NCBI RefSeq assembly: GCF_014839805.1 | Contig: NC_051124.1 | Location: 6,076,001-6,140,000, forward strand | Direction of reading: 5' to 3' | Source of the DNA: Manduca sexta | Lineage: Eukaryota > Arthropoda > Insecta > Lepidoptera > Sphingidae | DNA: 64,000 nt | In this document: positions 25,626-39,419 of the stretch, in pieces | How the letters are laid out: each line of letters opens with the position of its first letter | How positions within the stretch are numbered: the first letter of the stretch is position 1 | The notes under the pieces: generated by a model | What the model was told of the DNA's origin: nothing | The model's input: only the letters and a program-made list of their open reading frames with translations | Databases searched by the model: none | Translations under genes and position numbers: made by a program

Positions 25626-28600
25626 CGCTTCTACAAAGGGTAGGGAATAATGCAACCACAGTATCCTAAAATATACGATAGAGTCTTATTGTAAACAGAA
25701 CTGACTTGTAGTTGTAACAGTGTGTTTTCAGAAGATATATCTAGTACATACATACAAAACCTCGTGAATTATAGTTATCGAATGGTTAGGTGGAGGCCAT
25801 TCTTAATCATAAACTGATTAAAGATAGCTTGTATCTGGAAGAGTTTCAGGATTCCACATACTTTTCCAGCAAAAATAAAATACTGTTTATGAATACTTGA
25901 CAAGAATAATCAAGTTAAATATTAATAGATTGTTATACCGTATACCAACCCAGCTTAGCATGTGATCTATGCCATGTATACTAACGGGAAATGTGAGGGT
26001 GCAGGGATGTAGGTAATTTACATTTTAAAACGTTCGAGAAAGCTATCTGAGAGTGCTTAGAGCGACTTTCCGGTTGATTTATAGGCACAGGTAACTGCTA
26101 AAAAATTCAAATTTCTCACCGCAGTGTAGTTCTAATTTAAGTCGCCGGAGGCACTTGTTCAACTTTGCACCAGACCGCAATAACGGCTGCCACGCGTCCT
26201 GCTGCATTAAAACTTGTGTAATTAGTCTGTTTCATTGCAAACGTGAACTAATTTAAATCAGACTACATCACTACAGAAATTTTAAATAAAAAACGCGTGT
26301 TAGCGTCGTTTGTAATATAATTAATATTTGGTTCTATTCAAATTATCGGTTCAATGTAAAATTATATACATAGCTAGTTTGAGTGATTATTTAGTTTAAT
26401 GTTATATCACTAATTGGTTAAAAGTAGAACTTTTGATATTATTCGCTGTGAATACCTACGATGCTGATTCGTATATCGTGAATACATTGCATCAGCTGGT
26501 TTGTACTCTCGAATCTACACTTTCAATTACTTACTATGTCAATTTTTACTTATGTTGTAAAAAATGAGATTAAAAATATGCATGTTGATAAAAATTAGAA
26601 AAGAGAATAATTCACTGTTCCCTTTATTTATCTTTCGGAATTTTCATTGAAAAGGTCTTCGAATTATGTTTTGATTAATTCAATTTACACATAAAATATA
26701 ATATAGAACCTTTTAATCGTAAGCCAGCGAAACGTAAATGACATGAGATGATTTACTTATTAATTAATTTTCTTATTTATACCAGTAAGTATAACAGCTG
26801 ATGTATAGTTTATAACGGACTTAGATTGCGGCTGTGTTGGTAATTTATGTGCGGTGTTGTTAACATCTGCCGTCTACATATTCAGGCTTGTAATACGAAC
26901 TTAGTTTAAAACATGCTTCCAAATCGAAGCGGCATATTTACTGCCTAGAAATGGTATTTTCTTCAAAGCTTTCTTTTTCGCTATTGGAGATTGGAGTCTC
27001 AATAAATGCTTATAAGCATTCTATCACGCAACCTAGTTCTAAACACAATATTCTACCCTCTTCTGCATTTTTGAGCGAACATTACCGGGGTAATTCAACA
27101 ACTAAATCACGGGATACCAATATGAAGTGATAATATGCTGTGGCGTTCCCTAATATGTAGTGAGATTTACGGAGTCCTAACTAACCCTTCATACTCCTTC
27201 TTTCTTTCCTTTAATGCAGTCCAAGGTGCAAAAATGATTTTATAATAATGGATGTAGAGTTGGCTGTGTATTTGATGTAATGTATGGGAGTCGCAACTCT
27301 AGCTATAATGAAACTCCAATGATGACACTGAATATATTATGTATTTCAAAACTCCAGAGTACGTTTAATACACAGAGGCGTAGGTACTTAGATGGTAATA
27401 GTAACAAATCGTAAGACGTACTAATTAAACAAAGACGCGCGTTGCTTTTATACGGGAGGTATGGTGTGACACAGCGTTCTCGCACAACTACGCACGTGCA
27501 CTTACATAGCTGCGTAAGTGTGTGTGTCCCAACAATGGATAAAGATCACTTATATGTCCAAAGTAACCAACACGTTCGGTTGACATGTGTTATATTTTTT
27601 TAGAAATATAAAAATATTACCTATTTTATGAAAAAAAGCTAAGATGTTTTTATTACATAGATACGTTGTCTGAGCTCAATACTGGCAAGACGAAAGTAAG
27701 GTAATTGCCCGACCTAACAGCCAATGAGCGTGCGGCTCTAACGTTGTTACGTAACTGTCGATGTATATATATCCTTTTCTAACGAATGTATGTTGCATCT
27801 TTTTATTCCTTCTTTGAGTTAATTTGTAATTATATGTATAGGTACGTGAATATAGCAAATAGTGCGCCGTTTTTATGTGCCATTTTGTTAATGTATGATG
27901 CGTCTATTTGTAAAACGTCATTGAAAAAAGGAATGTTGTTTTAACAAAATAATATTGATTGTATAATGTATAGGTAAATTTTATGTGGTATATCTAGTTA
28001 TATAAAATTATTTTTATTTACTGAGAAATAGAGTCTTATGCCATTTCTCACGAGCTTACCTCCTTGTACTTCTAAGTTGCCATCACTAGTATGTAGATTT
28101 AAGTTAATAACTTGCACCAGTATAACGTAATAGGCATTCACAACAGGTGTTTGCGATGCAGCGAAGGCATGCTCTACATGCATTTAATTAAGTTGGTGAG
28201 TTATTTGATCTGTTGGTAACGGGAACCGTATCTTCGATACGTTTAATATAATCTATTATAGGGTAAAAAGAAATAAATGATTTAATATAATATCTTAAGT
28301 TTTTTATTATGGCCTGCCTGAAAGTTTTTTTCTGAGCAAAACCCTCACTGGTTGTACTTTTTTTTAGTTCACTTGTTCTAATTGTGTGCCAAATCATCCA
28401 ACCCAATGTAGGGGATTATATGTTAACTTCTAACAAATATACAAACATGCAAACATCTTACTTCAAAATTTTCAAAAATAAGGCTTTGAAAAAATTTCGT
28501 CGTTGTCAGACGTTTTAAAAACCATGCGTATAAATTCACCTATAGGCTTTGTTCCACTTTCAGAGGCTAGTAAATATGTTTATGTGTTCATAGTTGATAT

Positions 28601-31600
28601 TTCATAGTACATCACAAGAAAGATCAACAAACTCTCATATAGTCCCGGCTCTGAGAATAGCTGAGTAAATATTTTATGAAGTCAAGGTGAATAGTTTCGC
28701 ACGGATATATTCTTTATATTTATTTCCAACAATTTTCTTGTTTCGTATACCTCGCTGAAGATTTGTCGCGACGTTGGACAAGGTAAGATATTTCTATAAT
28801 CAAATTAGGGCGACGCCACCCTCTGCCCTTTTTGCACGAGAATAGAGAATTTTGTTTTTTGTTTTATCCTCTTGTGGTTTTAATAAATGGTAAACTCATA
28901 AAGTAGAAATATGTGATTTGGTGTGATATGTTACTTAAGTAAAGTGGAAGCACGTGACAACATTTTATTCTGAATACTTATTACTATTTTTGGCTATTTA
29001 TTTTTGGTAACAGTTTCTATAATTGCGGTGGAGCTCTCATATTTCTTTACAGGGCAAATACTACTGAATTTATTATATTTAAGGTGTGTTTTATAATGAA
29101 AAGGATTGTATTTCTTTTATATATTTTTGTATAGATTTGTAGTATTCTATATGTTTCAAGTATTCTGAAGTAAAATAACAATTACCAATTATAGTAGATA
29201 ATAAATTATTCATGAGATTGTGCTACTTTTCGAGGCCACCGAGAGCTGGCGATTCAAGGTCTCTGAGATCCTAGCTCCTGTCAGTCAGAGAGTGCGTTGC
29301 TCTTCGTTCTTAATATCGCCTGAAGAATTTCTTTCCGACCCAGACCAAGAGTGCTGTTGTGCTATAGCGACGTGTGCTGCTATTGTGATCTAAATGTAGA
29401 TTTGGTTTCATTTGTCTTTCGCATTCGATTTACTTTTAATCTCTGCAAGTATGACCATATCTCTTCTTACCGATCGTAGTTAAAATGGTTAGTTACTCAT
29501 TCGTCAGCGTTGGTTGTTGCGTGCGCTTATAGCCCTCTTTTCTTTATATCTAGCCATAGAACATAGTGATTCAGTTCGAAGGCATGATTCCCAAGTTGAA
29601 TTTTCAAAAATTGGTGGACATGATATAATTTTTAACGTTGTATTTTCATTATTTACTTTAAATTACATTATTATCTACTCTATAGATTAGTCGCTCCAGT
29701 TGCCCCTACTGTAGGCGTTTAGGTACATCGCCTATAATAGAGGTTGGCCTAATCCCGACCGAAACCTATCCTATCCGCCTTACAACTCTCGGCGAAGCCA
29801 TAAAATAAGCAGTTTTCCGATCTAACGCCTTATCTGTCCATTCGTATTTTCCAAGCAACATTCGTTTAGGGAAATCGTTGATTGGACGATTTATTAAAAA
29901 AATCTTCTTACCAAAAACATTATATAACTTGGATATGAAGCGACGTTATGTTTTTAAATTTTTAATTAAGCAAATCGGCACAAATTCGGGGTAATTTACT
30001 ATGTAAAGCCACAATGAGTATACGTACGGCAGGCTAGGTAATTTAAGTCGAAACATAAATCAAAGAAGACTTTGGAACGATCCCGAGACGTGTAACACCT
30101 CTTCTATAGGGGCTATGTATGAAATGTAGCAAAATAATCTTCAAATACGTAAGTGCCTTGTAATTTATACCTATTATGTTTCATATTATTCTTAGTAGCT
30201 ATCCACGGTAGATTGATGAATAAACGTGAATATGTTGTTTTGTTCACAAAGGGATTTCACATTAAAATATAAGCTTTACGGTGTAAAATAAAACATTTAG
30301 AAGATTTCACAAATTAAGTTGTAATTGAATTGGCTTAGTACTCGATCTCACACATTTACACGGTCGCTAAAATCAAGAAATGAAATGTCCACAACAGAGT
30401 CGCTTTGGTATGGAGCATGGCACATACTCGTACCGCTTTGAACGTCAGTCCTGGCTGCCTATAATTTAATAAGATAGAAATTTCGAAATCTATAGTTTCA
30501 TTTTGTAGTTGTATAAGGTTTAACAATATATCAAATCATGAGTCACAAAATGTAGTACGTAAAAAGTGGGTGCACTGCTTTCGCCGTTTCTTACCTCTTT
30601 GGTAGTAAAGCTTGAGCAGATATGTAAAGTTGCAAAAAATATTTTAGATATAGGTCACTGTAAGTATTTCCATAAACCGCGATGTGCTATCGTACTATTA
30701 AATTCGTCCTACGTTTTTTATATATGTTCAAGTATTGACGAAAATTACTAAATAGCTCTGATAATCTGTTCATATTAGCTATGTGTATAGATATTTTATT
30801 TTTACTGTAGAATTAAATCTGTATAATCAGTAATCGCCATGGTTGGAAGGTATTTCAATTATCATAATATATTGCCAATATTTCTATAAAATTTAATCCG
30901 AATATATAAACGAATGTTACCGTGTGTATCGTTTAAACAGATTTACAATAAAATACAAAATTAATGAAGCAAATAATTAAAAGGGACTAAGCTTTTGGTA
31001 TCTAATTACTTTACCTGAATCATATGAGAGTAGAAATTGAGTTTTGGAAACGAATGTTTACTGTTTTGTCTTAACAACACACATACCCTCATCCAATCCT
31101 AATTTGTAGACGATTTGATCCGAGTATTTAGGGTTGAGAGCGCCGAGGTCGGATTGCGAGCGGCTTTTCAAATATTTTTTCAAAGAAATTGAAGATATTT
31201 TTATTCGTTATTTTTTTATCAATATCGTAAATTGGTAACTATTTAGCACAAGGACAAAAAACTTATCTATATTGTACGATAGTGTTGTTATTTTACTTTA
31301 TATTTTTAAAAACAGTTTGTATGCATACAGTAATGTTGTTTTGTATACGTACATTAATGTACGTATCTGCAGAATGTATGTGTAAATTTTATTAAATTGA
31401 AGGTAATAGCGTTTTGAGAAATAGGCTCCCAAAACCGCGAATTTTACTATATGGTTTCCTCTTTGTTTCAGTTTACTTTTAAAAGTAAAGCAACCTATTT
31501 ATTACATCTTGTCCATTTGTTTTTTTTTTCTATAATCAACAACAATCTCTGCAATTCATTATCATACAACAACACCATAATATTTTTATTGTTCCCAACT

Positions 31601-34600
31601 CGAGTATTAGTGCCGAATATAACTTCCGGCACATAACTCAGTAAAAGCCCCAAACCGTATCCACGCGAAGAGTTAATAACTTTGCTTAAGTTTTTCTCTG
31701 CGTTTGTTATTGTGAATAATTTGGCGGCGTTGTGTAATGATGTTATTGAGCCAAGGATTGGGCACTGGCAGGTGCGTCGTAAGCGCGCCTTGGGGAAATT
31801 TCTACAACCCGCGTTGAGAACACTCGCGCTGAGTGCGCCAGTTTACATCGGCGTACTACACTACTTTACCTTTCCCAGTTTACTTTTTTCAGTCTGCGCG
31901 CTTTTGTGTAAACGAGTTGGGTTCTTGAAATGATGATAAATAAACTGTCTGGGTGAGGGAGGGAAGGAAAGCGCTTATTTGCTTGCGAAAAGTAGGTTTT
32001 GTTGTGATCTTTCACGGTGATTTTTGTAGTATGTGAATTATGTCTGCTGGTGTAAAATTAATAAAATTAACCAGGGTATAAAATAGTTTTATATGGATAG
32101 TGTTCTTTGAAAAAAATGTGTGTCCACTATTGGTGAGATTTTCGTTTCTCAATGTCATATGAAACGAGTTTGTATATAGTTAATATATTGTAAAAATATA
32201 ATAAAAAAAGTCTGGGATTATATTAATAGAATACAAATTAGTACCTACGGTCGGAATACGCTGGAACTAGCGCCAACAGGATATGTGTTTACATTATATA
32301 CCTGTTAAAATTATGTAAGAAAAGATTGCCGTGTATCAAACACTATAAATCAATTCGATTTCATAGGAATAGCGGTCTGAGATTTAGTAGATACGCCGAC
32401 TCGGCCCACCGCATGCGTGGGAAATATGAAAATTGGAAAAACGCCCCGATGGAGCGTTAAATAAATTTCGTCCGGATTTGTATGTGTACGTCGTGTTCGC
32501 AAAATGTGTATTTCATACTTTAAAGATAGACGCTATCGGATATAGCAAACATCAAGTTTTAAGTGAGCAAGAAATTAGTGGCTTTTAAACTTTAAACTAT
32601 AAAAAACACCAAATAATCAATGATAGGTGTTTAAGATATTAAAGAGTTGAAATTCTCTATTTTCATTATTTATGTACAGCAACTAAATAACTAGCAAATA
32701 AAAAGTCACGTATAATCATAATACTCAGTAATTATTTAAAACAGCGGCACATATAATATGTATTTATATGAGATTATAATGCGTTGAAGAGTGAAATTTT
32801 CCTGAAAAGCATGGACTATTTCTTCTAATATACAGCTATTGATTGGAACGTAAGTTTTTCTAGTTAGAATTAATATGTAAGCTCTACAAGGGATTCGTTG
32901 TTACGATTGACCCAGTTTGAGTAACTAGTCGGGACTCGGGTTTCACAGGGCTCTGTGTTTTGTCCATCACAGTTTAATGTGTTTCCCTCCGTCCCGAGTC
33001 GTGTCTCAACCCACCGAAAGCCAACTAATTACCTTTTCTTTTTCGCCAAATAACCTTTATCCATTTGCTTTTATAAATAAATGATTAATTTGTTGCTGAC
33101 CTTGTATATTTCGAGGGGAATATAAGATAAAAGGTTTGATAAATATAAGAACGCAGATTTTCGCTACGTTAAAAGCACACTGATAAAGAAAGGTACAGAA
33201 TTTGGATATAATGTTTAACTTCAGACTTCGATAGACGACTGTTAAATTATTGGACAACAATTTAAGGCTTTATAATATAAATAATTACTTGTTTCTTTTT
33301 ATTTTCAAACAAATGTTACACATATAAGTAGTTAAAATAAAATAATTCACGTTCATGGTCATTTAACATAATTTATAGTACATAATGATTTGAATAAAGT
33401 ACACATTGCTACAACATGTAAAACATAAAGACGCCGAAAATATTGGACGATAAAAAAAAATAAGGCGGTGAACTGTCGCTTTGTATTCAATGTGTGCTTC
33501 AACCTAGTCTAAGGACAGTTTATCCACGAGCCACTGCCCGTACTGGATAAGCGTTCGGGATTATCACACAAACATATTAGGTGCTTTGCATGTTCCTTTA
33601 GTTAAAATTACTGAACCATCTCTTAGACAAGTGCGAGATTGAAAAGGTAATACATGCTTACATATCTAATTCTATAATCAGTATCTACCACAGCTTCTAA
33701 GATGCATAAGATAGTTGAATAAAAAGTAACAAATACTGTTTTTAGAACTAATGTATTAAGAAACTAGTGATGATCAAAGTATAGAGGAATAAAATTTATT
33801 TTCCAACCAATCCACGATGTCAACAACTAAGATAGTGTCACATCGGCGAGCGAGCTCTCAAAGAAGCGAAATACAACAAACGGAGTGGCCTGAATGGAAA
33901 TTGGCATTTCGCGGTGGCTGCCAGCTTCTACCGCTCGGCACGTTTACTACTCGCTACTTTTTAAAACATATAACATTTTACATTTGTTAAATAAAATACT
34001 ACTGCTTATTTCTTATTCTAAACGCATTCTTGCTGTTACAATTTGTGTACCGTTAGGTACTATACGAAAGTTTAATTAAAATATTTTTTTGATCTACTTA
34101 TTTGTTTTATAAAATTAACTAGTTGCCCATGTAAAAAATTCAATAATGTAGTATTTAAATTTTGCAGACATTACAAATAGTCGTGATATTTAACCATTTC
34201 TTAATACCTATTATTATTTGATGTTATTAAAGTAAGTTTATTTTTTAAGCAGAGGGGGTTCAGTTTCATATAGTCACTTTATCTTTGGTAGTTTATGCTC
34301 ACGGTTCTAGTCTCGTGTGAAATATTTCCTGAAGTGTAAGTTTGTAATCACAATAGTATGGACTAAAATGGTACATTCGTGACAAAAAACGTATCCAGTA
34401 TTTATTGTATAATATTTATTAACAGTTTCACACAAATATGACATAAACGCCAAAACTTGAAGATCACGACACAAAAGATATTTCTTAAAAACACATAATA
34501 TCGTACACTGTAAAGAAGCGTGTCAAACATTCCACTCGTCCAATGTTTGAAGAAATCTGAATAAAATAGAGAGAAATTATCAGCCATTTTACTACAGAGT

Positions 34601-34999
34601 AAAACTTCACTTTTTATTAGATTGGTGAAATAAAATCATACGTGTCTGACATACATTTAGTAGGTGAAGAAATATCGTGGTCAATATTGTTATCTATTGG
34701 CGGGCGTAAAGTTTTGGAAACCAAAACCAATTTGAAGCTACGAAATTTGATTGTCGCTTCGAAATGTATTTAACTTCGCAAATTAAATGGTTATTTCGAC
34801 GGTATATCCAGCTTATTGGATGTGTAGTTCGTATACGTTAAACTAATAGGCAACGTATAATTTATACAAATCTAATTTATAATAGTTAAGTAAGTATTAT
34901 AAGTATAATATAATTTTATGAATCATTTTACTGAACTATTTCATATATTTGAATGTACGATTTAAAGCAGGCTTGTAACTAGTGTACTTAGAGACTTAT
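25626..34999. other. long non-coding spacer
   Basis: About 9.4 kb of AT-rich DNA in which I find no exon with a convincing combination of frame, splice sites and protein composition. The few open frames of 60-85 codons lack these. Regulatory elements for spen or for the downstream genes may lie here, but none can be named. Confidence 0.4.
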
Positions 35000-35453
35000 C
35001 ACTCTGGCGGATTGCAAGCGAAGCGGAGGCATAGCGTATTTGCAGCGGATACGCAACGAACATGATGCGGGATCGTAATGTAACTTGGATTAGTCAGTAA
35101 CAGAATGGATTCCGACAAGGAAATATTGTCGTTAGCGAAATTGTTAGTTTGAAGAGAGAAAACGAACGCGAAGACAGTACAGCGAGGAATATGGGAGAAT
35201 GCATTTTTAGCGAATCGGTCGGAAGAAACGATTACTATGTGGTATTTTGTAAACGAATGAATATTTTGTTACTATATGCGAATGTCAAGACCTTCATTTT
35301 ATAAGTTGATGCATATAATTACTGACACAAAAATACGTACACGTAAAGAAATGCACTTATGATAATTAAATACGATTAAAGAAAATAGTATATATATGCA
35401 GCATGTTCGCTGCGCTTCCGTTTCGCTGTGAATTCACTTGCAATTTGCCAGTG
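35000..35453. mobile_element. non-autonomous DNA transposon (MITE-like) with imperfect terminal inverted repeats
   Basis: The left end reads cactctggcggattgcaag and the right end, on the opposite strand, cactggcaaattgcaagtg. Homology continues inward to acgcaacgaacatg on the left and gcgcagcgaacatg on the right. The total is about 454 bp with no transposase frame. Flanking duplications are not clear, so I do not assign a superfamily. Confidence 0.6.
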
Positions 35454-36070
35454 TAATAAATGCGTTCTAACTCATGTTTTTTCATTATGTCTCATAATTT
35501 GATAAGCGGATCTATAGCATAACATTTCAACAAATTGATTTTATGCCTCGCGGAAACCCTAACATATTAAGATTTGTAGCGCTTGTGGGCAGCGTTGCAA
35601 TCGCGTTGCTTGTGCTCGAATTCACAATATGCTGATCGTACGAACATAAGCCAACAGGCTAGATCTGCAGCTCTCTACCATACGCCGACCGCCACGACAC
35701 ACGTCCTACGTTATGAAATAGGAATTAAATTGTCTGTGAAGAATACAACAGGATTACCCTTCATCCAGAGCTCAGCAATGCGACAGGAGAAATATGGAGA
35801 ATACATTGCCTCGTGAAAACGGTTTGGATTTGTTTGAAAGTGTGGCATAAACTGTAATGTATGTATTATTTATCGATAACAACGAATTGGCCGAGATATT
35901 TCCCAGCAGTGTTTGTGTAGTATTCGGTGCACTGCGGCCTTCTATTACCTATAGCTTGCGAGTATTATAGGTATTGTTAATACTCACTAGATTAAAACAT
36001 CCAAAATATTCTGTTCGTAAATAATATTTTACTTTCTAACATTTAATTTTCAGACAAACATGAGATAATA

Positions 36071-39000
36071 TCATTCATCAAAATAGTCAAAATGATGTAA
36101 TTCATGATGAAAGTACGATGGTTTAGAAGGTCTAGCTACGGGTTGATTATATTTTCCTAAGATGGTTGAAAAGTATGGGTAGACTGTTCCCTCGTACACG
36201 TATTGCTTGCTGTTAGTGAAATAGTTAGCTATCTTACGATTGCTATTGCCATTCGTATGATATGGTACAGGATTTAACCTGTGCACGACTGGCCTCTTGG
36301 TTGTTGTTAATGTAGGTAGATTATTTATGAATTTTATGTAACCCATCATTGGGATTTTTAATGCGTTATCGTTAAATGTTTGTGGTTTTCTAGTTGGTTT
36401 TTTGTTATGAGTATCAAGTGGACCTTTGTAGCTATTTGTTTTGATAGTGGGAACGAATGTAGATAATGTAGGCTTTCGGTCATTATTTATCAGGAAGCGG
36501 TAAAAATTGTCACGCGGTGGTATATTTTCGTACGTTACAGTACTCACGTTAGATTTTATATTTCTGTTCCAACTCTTAGTCTTTGGATTTGTAATCAACA
36601 AATCTACGTTTAATGACTTTCTAGATGGCATTGTTATTACTGAATTATTCGGCTTTTTAACTGTCGGTTTCGAATGTTCCATTTTGTTTATAATATTTTC
36701 TATTTCCTGGAGGCTCAAGGGTGGGTTTGTGGTAACTGCCACTTCAACAATATTTTCTAGGTTGAAAAGATTTTCATTACTATGATTTAAGTAAGTAAAC
36801 TTAGAATCACGTGGCTCAAAATAGGTTGTTAATGGTGATCGAACAGATCTTTCCCAAAATGTTCGAGAGGCATAATTATTTTCATTGAACACGGGATGTC
36901 CTGGTATTTGTGAATTCTGTTTCTCTACTTCTATGTCAATTTGTCTTTCACCATTTGTATCTATTTTTCTTATCATTGCAGCTATCTGTCTGCCTAAGTT
37001 AGAATAATACGTATTATCGGGTTCTTTAGTCCTTGTCCGATGAGGTCCTTCAGTCAGGTACGTTGGGATAGATCCAGGTAAAATATTCTGATCGGTATAG
37101 AAGCTTCTTCGTCCCACTACAGGAATTTTAACATTTATTGGATATTGGGGTGGCTTACGTGTGTTATTAAAATCGACTCTATGTATTAATTCGGTGAGAT
37201 ATTTAAAATCAACGTCTTCCATAGGCATTTCTTCTTCAATGGCATTTGATTGCAATTGTCTACCAAAATTGGATTTTGGTAGAGGACCTATCAGTGGTTC
37301 CTCCGTATCTAGATAGTCATCCGTGAATTGTCTCATTTGGTTGAATTTATTTCTTCGATTTATTTTGTCTTTCAATTTCTGCAACTAAGAATATTAAAAA
37401 TTCAGACCCTGTTCATAGCTGCACATTTTCACGTACTTAAACATGCTTCTACATGCAATGTCATAATTTATTAACATATTACTTAATAATAAATATTATA
37501 CTTACTAATTTGTTTCGTTGGGCTTGTTTATTTTTAGAATTTAATATTTTTCTGCAAAATTCAAAATATATCGTTATTATGCTAATATATAATTGTACAA
37601 ACATGACCAAATACAGATTTAATTTAGTATGTTTATATTAGTTACGTTTAACAATTTTCTTTGTATAGTTTATAAATTTTTTAAGTAATTGTAAAATTTG
37701 ATACATTTTTCTATAAAATTATAATTAACAACATATATGGCGTACATTTTCCAAATTACTATAGCTCTCGTACGTTAAGCGAAAAAAAATATTATAACAG
37801 AAGAGCTTGAGGCCAAATGTAATGTAGCTGTTTTGTAGCAGATAGTTTAACAAGCTTTCCTCGTTACTCAGCGATGCAAAGCACCCTACAGGAAATGTTC
37901 TTCCCACGTTCACTTTACATAATTAAACGAAAAAACATCGTGGGATTTCAGTCTCGCATTAAATTACCTAAACAAAATGTAATGTAGGTAAATCTTACCC
38001 ATACAGAGACGAGTCTCTTGATCTAAAGCTAGGTTTATCAGTGGCGGGTTCATCCTCCGTAGCTGGTGTACTCGATGCTGATTCCGGAGTAGACACATTA
38101 TCAACACTACTTGTAACCGTAGTTGTTGTAGTTCCACCATTGCTATCAGGTTTCGTACTAGGTGTAGCAGGTAATGGTGATGGTGATGCTGTCGTGCTTG
38201 TATTTGTTTCAGCTTTGTCACTTGATTCTGTAAACCCTAGTAAAAAGAAATGGTATTATTGTGTGGCTTATGTAGAATAGAAGAATAAATTGTATCCAAC
38301 ATACCTGAATAGGGAAAATTAGGCGCAACCGGAGGTACAGGCACGAATGGATACATAGGGATGACTGGTGGAGGTGGTAGACCAATTGGTGGATAGAATG
38401 GAGTATCCATGTTTGGTAGAAATATGAATGATGGCAACGGTGGTTTCGGTTTTTTATTAAAGATAATAATTTTTTTGTGTCCATGATCTTTGTCACTTCT
38501 ATTGCTGTCAGATGAAGTGTCTGTATCGCTTTCACTAGAACTAGAGCTGCTATCCTCATCAGAAGTAGAGCCTGAACTGCTGTCAAATAAGCTATCATCT
38601 TCGGTAATTCGTAGTAGTTTTCTTTTTAAACCTTTCTTTTTATGTTTTGACTTTTTACTTAGTTTCTTCCAGCGTTTACGACTCCTACGTTTGGATTTTC
38701 TTTTAAGTTCGACACCACTTCTTCTGGTTAATACTGGTTCGTTGTCACTGGTACTATTGATGACTTGGTTTTCAATCGTTTTAAAAAACTGATTATATAA
38801 CCAATCACCTAGGTCATCCGCATCTTTAGCAATTTCATCGATCTTTGCATCAACTTGATTCGTCACTGTGGGAGTTAGGTCAGTCGTGACTATGTGAGAA
38901 TCGTACATCGAATTTTGGATCCTCGTCGGCTCCGGTAGGTAACTTCTTCTGAACTCCTGCGTTAATTTTATACTGAAAGAAATAACAGTTGTTTCCTTTC

Positions 39001-39333
39001 AAATAATCTCTTATTTTCTCGCTCATTATTGCACTCAAAAATACATACTTAGGTTCGCATACTTTGGTGTCGGTATCAAAGTAATATCCAGGATGACAAT
39101 GGCATCCTATAACGCATCCTGGGATGCCATCGATGCAATATTCAAACCTTCCGTGTGGTCCACATTCTGTAAAGTGCACAATGTCATTATTTATTAAAAT
39201 AATTGGGTAGAGGTACCTATATGAATCACAAAAACTTACCGTATGTAGTGCTGCCATGACTCCTACAGAACGGAAAAAGGGACACTACTAACAAAAGCCT
39301 GATGGCTTTTATGCTTTTTAGACTGAGAGCCAT
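36071..39333 (-). CDS. secreted TIL-like-domain protein with a long low-complexity and novel C-terminus, 825 aa
   Basis: Exons on the minus strand: 39240-39333, 39049-39166, 38305-38972, 37999-38236, micro-exon 37506-37551 (46 nt), 36071-37384. All phases agree (826 codons with stop). Residues 1-26 are a signal peptide. Residues 33-71 are a reduced TIL-type module with six cysteines (C33, 42, 49, 53, 55, 68) instead of ten. Then come a strongly basic stretch (162-190), an Asp/Ser run (194-233), a Pro/Tyr-rich stretch (245-292), a Thr/Ser-rich mucin-like stretch (294-372) and about 450 residues that I do not recognise, ending FHHELHHFDYFDE. TIL modules occur in protease inhibitors and extracellular-matrix or mucin-like proteins. 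With four cysteines missing, inhibition is doubtful; a structural or matrix role fits better (inference). It is first of three neighbouring TIL genes. Confidence 0.75.
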
Positions 39334-39393
39334 TAAAATTTACATATCATTTAATAACATTCTTATTTAATAACATTGTTGTTAACATTGCAG

Positions 39394-39405
39394 TATATTT
39401 ATACG
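39394..39405 (-). promoter_or_regulatory. TATA box of the 825-aa TIL-like gene
   Basis: The minus strand reads gtataaatata here, about 60 nt upstream of the ATG at 39333. That predicts a start site around 39365-39370 and a short 5' UTR. Spacing is reasonable for a TATA-driven insect gene; there is no direct evidence of use. Confidence 0.4.
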
Positions 39406-39419
39406 GAGTTTCATTACAA

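Noticed and set aside
31682..31933. 83-codon plus-strand frame
   Set aside because: No splice context, promoter or recognisable motif; length is within chance for this region.
32930..33010. Hairpin with gactcggg/cccgagtc arms as a possible microRNA precursor
   Set aside because: Only 8 paired bases with a long unpaired loop; not precursor-like.
37725..37913. Minus-strand frame between the mucin-like exon and the last exon of the 825-aa gene
   Set aside because: Its phase does not fit either neighbour, whereas the 46-nt micro-exon at 37506-37551 fits exactly.
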